NCBI RefSeq assembly: GCF_025466085.1
Contig: NZ_JANLOD010000069.1
Coordinates: forward strand, 1-64,000
Reading direction: 5' to 3'
From: Pseudomonas sp. 14P_8.1_Bac3
Lineage (GTDB): Bacteria; Pseudomonadota; Gammaproteobacteria; Pseudomonadales; Pseudomonadaceae
Length of the DNA: 64,000 nucleotides
The position numbers and the translations under genes were made by a program. The notes under the pieces are model-generated. The model did no database searches, was not told the origin of the DNA, and saw only the letters and a program-made list of their open reading frames with translations. Positions 61,174-64,000 of the stretch are shown here, in pieces; position 1 is the first letter of the stretch; the number at the start of each line of letters is the position of its first letter.

Positions 61174-62814
61174 ATGACCGCTGCGTTGATTGAGGAGATC
61201 CTCAAGAAGGAAGGTCCCATGCTGAGCAGTGACCTATCCAAGCTGATAGAAAAGACTGGAGTTAATCCGGACACAGCAAGGAAACGAGTTGAAAGGGGCT
61301 GCGAAGGCATGACTCGCCTTAGCCATATTGTCTTCGCTCACAGAGCGCGTTTCGTTTACCTCCAATCTGATTACGGATCACCAAGATTTTTCGACAATCT
61401 TATGTACGCACTGCAAAAGACGGGTAGTACGTACTTCCACGCACTTAAAGCGCTAGAAATGCGCGACAACGTGATGCCTCTCCCTCATTTCCTTGTCGCT
61501 TGCGGAGCTCCTGTTGCACAGAAAGGACATGTTTCGGCCAAAAGTTTGACCGAGCGCCTGGTCAAAGCAACACTGATCAAGGAAGTCGTGATTGCTGGCG
61601 GAGAGACCTACGTCGTTAGGACTGACTGCGAAGGTTTAGTCACCAACGGCCAACTATTGGCCGAGCTCAAAGGAAGACTTATAGCTGAACGCATTGCCCT
61701 GATTGCCGTTCGAGACTGGGCTAGAAATCTTGGACTGGTGAGTTATGACGCCGTGGCTACCCGGGAGGATCTAGGCTCAACCTCAGCGCCGAGAGTAGCA
61801 AGCTTCGAGTGGGATTTAGCAGGCCCCTCTTATTTGTTCCCTATGCGCGGATATGAGGACGAGAAAATCAAGCCGGGCTTTCTCGTCTGCGACATAGCGC
61901 TGTGCGGAAGGATCTCAGCAGACCAAATCGGCGCGTTCATTAAAAAGTGCGTTTCTATCAGAAGCTTGCCGAGAGTCGGCAAATGCCTCCAAGTATTTGT
62001 CGCGCACGCCTACTCCCGTGAAGCTTTCGCCCGCCTCAAAACAGAGGGAATCATTCCGGCGTCTACCGAAAGCCTATTCGGTCATGATGTCGCAAAAGCG
62101 CTGAAGCAGCTTTGTGGAGTCTTGGTAAACACTGCCAAACTAGTTGAAAACCCAGAAGCTTTGGAAAAAATCTTTAAAGACTTATCCAGAATCGAAGGAG
62201 CCGCATCTACTCTTCGCGGTAGTCTTTTTGAGCTTGCTGTCGCCCAAATCGCCCAGTGGACATTCCCTGGTTATCTCATGGAAATGAACAAAATCGTTAG
62301 GGACTCCATCGGAGCTAGCGCCGAAATCGATCTATTTTTTTATAAGCGGAATCACGAATTGGTATTCATCGAGTGCAAAGGCATTCATCCCATGTCGACG
62401 GTTGACGATGCCGAGGTGAAAAAATGGCTCGACGTACGGATTTCAGTAATACGCGCATTTGTGAAGTCTCATAGTGAATGGAGCAAATTCACCCAGCGTT
62501 ATGAGATGTGGACAAGCGGCAGATTTTCAGAACCCGCGATTGCTATGGTCTGTGAAAAGCAAGCACAAAGCCCAAAATTCACTATTGAGATTAGAGATGC
62601 CGACTACGTGCTCTCCCAAGCTACAGCCAGTAACGACCAAGGTCTGATCCGCACCTACACACAGCATTTCGTTAATCATCCAATGCAGGAGTTCACGCAG
62701 AAGAAAGAGCGTGAGGAACGCCGAGCGAGAAAGACTGCAGCGAGGGAACCCAAGCTTCCTACCCCCTCACCATTCGAGCCGCTATTGGTACAAGCGTTGG
62801 AGACAGGGCAGTAA
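61174..62814 (+). CDS. PD-(D/E)XK nuclease-like protein with N-terminal winged helix
   Basis: 546 residues. The first ~75 look like a winged HTH (MTAALIEEILKKEGPMLSSD, VNPDTARKRVERG). The middle part is unrecognised. At 384-402 there is E-I-D ... E400-C-K402 within AEIDLFF and LVFIECKG, the restriction-endonuclease-like core. The C-terminus is a basic tail (KKEREERRARKTAAREP). ATG 61174 is preferred over a GTG 21 bases upstream because GGAGGTG precedes it. The gene is visibly AT-richer than the core genome. It may be an anti-phage nuclease or transposon cargo; no family name is claimed. Confidence 0.75.
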   Translation: MTAALIEEILKKEGPMLSSDLSKLIEKTGVNPDTARKRVERGCEGMTRLSHIVFAHRARFVYLQSDYGSPRFFDNLMYALQKTGSTYFHALKALEMRDNVMPLPHFLVACGAPVAQKGHVSAKSLTERLVKATLIKEVVIAGGETYVVRTDCEGLVTNGQLLAELKGRLIAERIALIAVRDWARNLGLVSYDAVATREDLGSTSAPRVASFEWDLAGPSYLFPMRGYEDEKIKPGFLVCDIALCGRISADQIGAFIKKCVSIRSLPRVGKCLQVFVAHAYSREAFARLKTEGIIPASTESLFGHDVAKALKQLCGVLVNTAKLVENPEALEKIFKDLSRIEGAASTLRGSLFELAVAQIAQWTFPGYLMEMNKIVRDSIGASAEIDLFFYKRNHELVFIECKGIHPMSTVDDAEVKKWLDVRISVIRAFVKSHSEWSKFTQRYEMWTSGRFSEPAIAMVCEKQAQSPKFTIEIRDADYVLSQATASNDQGLIRTYTQHFVNHPMQEFTQKKEREERRARKTAAREPKLPTPSPFEPLLVQALETGQ

Positions 62815-62942
62815 TAACAGCATTCCGGTGGTCATTTGCGCACTACAAGATTGGCCATCTCACCTTGCACAACTCAGCTGGCTACCCACATATGCGTGGC
62901 CGTTGTTCGACCTCACTAGTTTTGTACCTTCTTGGTAAGCGT

Positions 62943-62973
62943 CTGCCTGACTCACCTTACGAGAGTCAGGCAG
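62943..62973. other. 10-bp perfect inverted repeat
   Basis: CTGCCTGACT at 62943-62952 and AGTCAGGCAG at 62964-62973, with an 11-base loop and no T-run. It lies between convergent genes; it may end transcripts or be an IS end remnant. Confidence 0.4.
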
Positions 62974-63040
62974 CTAACCACTGATGCGGCAGCAGTTGTT
63001 CAATCTCACATGTTCGCCGCATCGGTGTGCCTATGGCACT
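62962..63040 (-). pseudogene. possible remnant of an IS66 transposase (TnpC) C-terminus
   Basis: On the minus strand the frame encodes EIEQLLPHQWLAA and then a stop, which resembles the IS66 TnpC C-terminal motif (VEDIEALLPW type). Upstream codons lose similarity within about 20 residues, so only a fragment remains. Confidence 0.35.
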
Positions 63041-63108
63041 GATCTGGTTTTTCGGATTGCCCGAAGCCTGGTTCAGCGTAAGCAGTATCGTCTACGGATG
63101 ACCTCAGC

Positions 63109-64000
63109 TTAGCGCTTGGCTAAAGCCTTCTCCAAAATGACCTTCAGATCCGGAGCAACTGTAAAGCCCTCTGGAATGGCGAAGGTGTTCAGAAGCTTAT
63201 CGCTGTAACCTTTTTGGGTGGCCACAACTTTGATTTGAGCCAACAGCTTCTTACCTTTGACGGTCGTTGGGCTAGGCCCCGCCCCCTGACCCCATAAGTC
63301 GTCGGTAGCAGGTGAGCCACCATCCGGCCAAATGAGCCTATTGATGACTTGGCGTTTTGAGCCAAAATCGGTTCGTGCCTTAGTTACAGCCTTGGACGCA
63401 GTCTCCCTCCATTGCTCAGCTTCTTCAAACGAGATTCCGTACAGTGATGCCAGATAATCGGCTGAGCAGAAATATCCTTCAATATCCGAACCTGCGGTTG
63501 TCCAGGGATACACTCCCTGGGTACTGAAGGTTGCTGCCCATTTGGTCGCTTCCTCAGGCGTCATGAAGTCACCGTCACGATGGATTACTGCTGCAACATC
63601 AATTTTTCCATCAACTAGCAAGCCGGAAAGTAATTTGTCTTTGGGAAGGTTTTCGATCCCAAAACATCGACATAACGACAGTTGGCGACCTAGCTCCGGC
63701 CATTGTTTGAGGATGGCTCGCAAGGGTTTGTCATCCTCATCCTCTATGAAGAACAAAACAGATTTGTCCAGCCCACCCCATCCCAAAAGCCGGCGTATCG
63801 CCTCGTCATCATCTGTTTTGACTACGCCTTCACTCATCCAAACCAGCTTCGTCATAGGGCTAGCTGCACGAACCACATGTGGGCTATGTGTGGACAAGAT
63901 GATTTGAGTGTTATGTTCATCAGCCGCCTGCTCCAGAGCTTCAATCAGCCGCTCTTGTCGATTCGGATGAAGATGGGCATCTGGCTCGTCAATCAACATG
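63109..64000 (-). CDS. OLD-family AAA ATPase/TOPRIM protein, partial (5' end beyond the window)
   Basis: The C-terminal ~297 residues. At the edge is the ABC-type Walker B MLIDEPDAHLHP, followed by the switch histidine in ILSTHSPHVV. Then comes a TOPRIM-like part: SVLFFIEDEDDK (metal glutamate) and VIHRDGD (DxD). The frame runs off the right end, so Walker A lies outside. OLD-type proteins are nucleases of anti-phage systems (e.g. Gabija GajA relatives) or stand-alone. Whether a UvrD-like partner follows cannot be seen. Confidence 0.8.
   Translation of the reverse strand, partial: MLIDEPDAHLHPNRQERLIEALEQAADEHNTQIILSTHSPHVVRAASPMTKLVWMSEGVVKTDDDEAIRRLLGWGGLDKSVLFFIEDEDDKPLRAILKQWPELGRQLSLCRCFGIENLPKDKLLSGLLVDGKIDVAAVIHRDGDFMTPEEATKWAATFSTQGVYPWTTAGSDIEGYFCSADYLASLYGISFEEAEQWRETASKAVTKARTDFGSKRQVINRLIWPDGGSPATDDLWGQGAGPSPTTVKGKKLLAQIKVVATQKGYSDKLLNTFAIPEGFTVAPDLKVILEKALAKR

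Overview
The window is chromosomal DNA of a Pseudomonas of the fluorescens lineage. The basis is high-GC coding with strong G/C third-position bias, many REP-type repeats (GTGGGAGCGAGC...TGCTCGCGA) between genes, and gene orders known from Pseudomonas: the pycA/pycB/LysR block, the GGDEF-EAL/uvrD pair, and the CobW-hypothetical-DUF1826-ZigA-FolE2 zinc cluster. No rRNA, tRNA or CRISPR array was seen.

Layout. 1-8.1 kb: asparaginase with an AraC-type regulator; an acetylpolyamine deacetylase with a polyamine-binding protein; a MocR-type regulator divergent from a PaiB-like gene and two GNAT acetyltransferases. 8.2-13.8 kb: two paralogous autotransporters in tandem, the first lacking its signal peptide and abutting a small, internally shortened HTH gene. 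13.9-19.9 kb: two-subunit pyruvate carboxylase with its LysR regulator, a small basic protein and a HexR-like RpiR regulator with a HexR-type operator. 19.9-31.4 kb: housekeeping stretch (c-di-GMP enzyme, uvrD, EamA, Tim44-like, SMI1, Kef-type antiporter, thioesterase, pdxY).

31.7-39.5 kb is a zinc-starvation island: two CobW GTPases (one ZigA), DUF1826, FolE2, a ZnuABC-like importer and a threonyl-tRNA-synthetase paralogue whose whole catalytic domain is absent. A Zur-like operator lies between zigA and folE2. 39.5-42.9 kb: DUF3617, cardiolipin synthase and cyclopropane synthase. 43.0-49.0 kb is an unusual four-gene operon with 4-bp overlaps throughout: three SPFH (HflK/HflC-like) proteins, one with an N-terminus of 14 histidines in 28 residues, plus a P1B-type metal ATPase. 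It lies behind a perfect 9+9 bp palindrome that resembles a Zur site. 49.2-59.0 kb: a dihydrolipoyl dehydrogenase, an Lrp/LysE pair, a periplasmic TPR-type protein with a DUF3142 lipoprotein, a PNPOx-FNR-ferredoxin fusion, a GST and a LysR regulator.

From about 59.09 kb to the window end the DNA is AT-richer and the genes are accessory: a permuted-papain (YiiX/NlpC-like) protein with a six-cysteine tail, a PD-(D/E)XK nuclease-like protein, and the C-terminal part of an OLD-type ATPase/TOPRIM protein running off the edge. The boundary carries three 17-bp direct repeats like the transposase-binding repeats of Tn7/Tn5053-type ends. The candidates for new biology are the SPFH/P-ATPase operon, the catalytically deleted ThrRS paralogue in the zinc island, and this accessory island.
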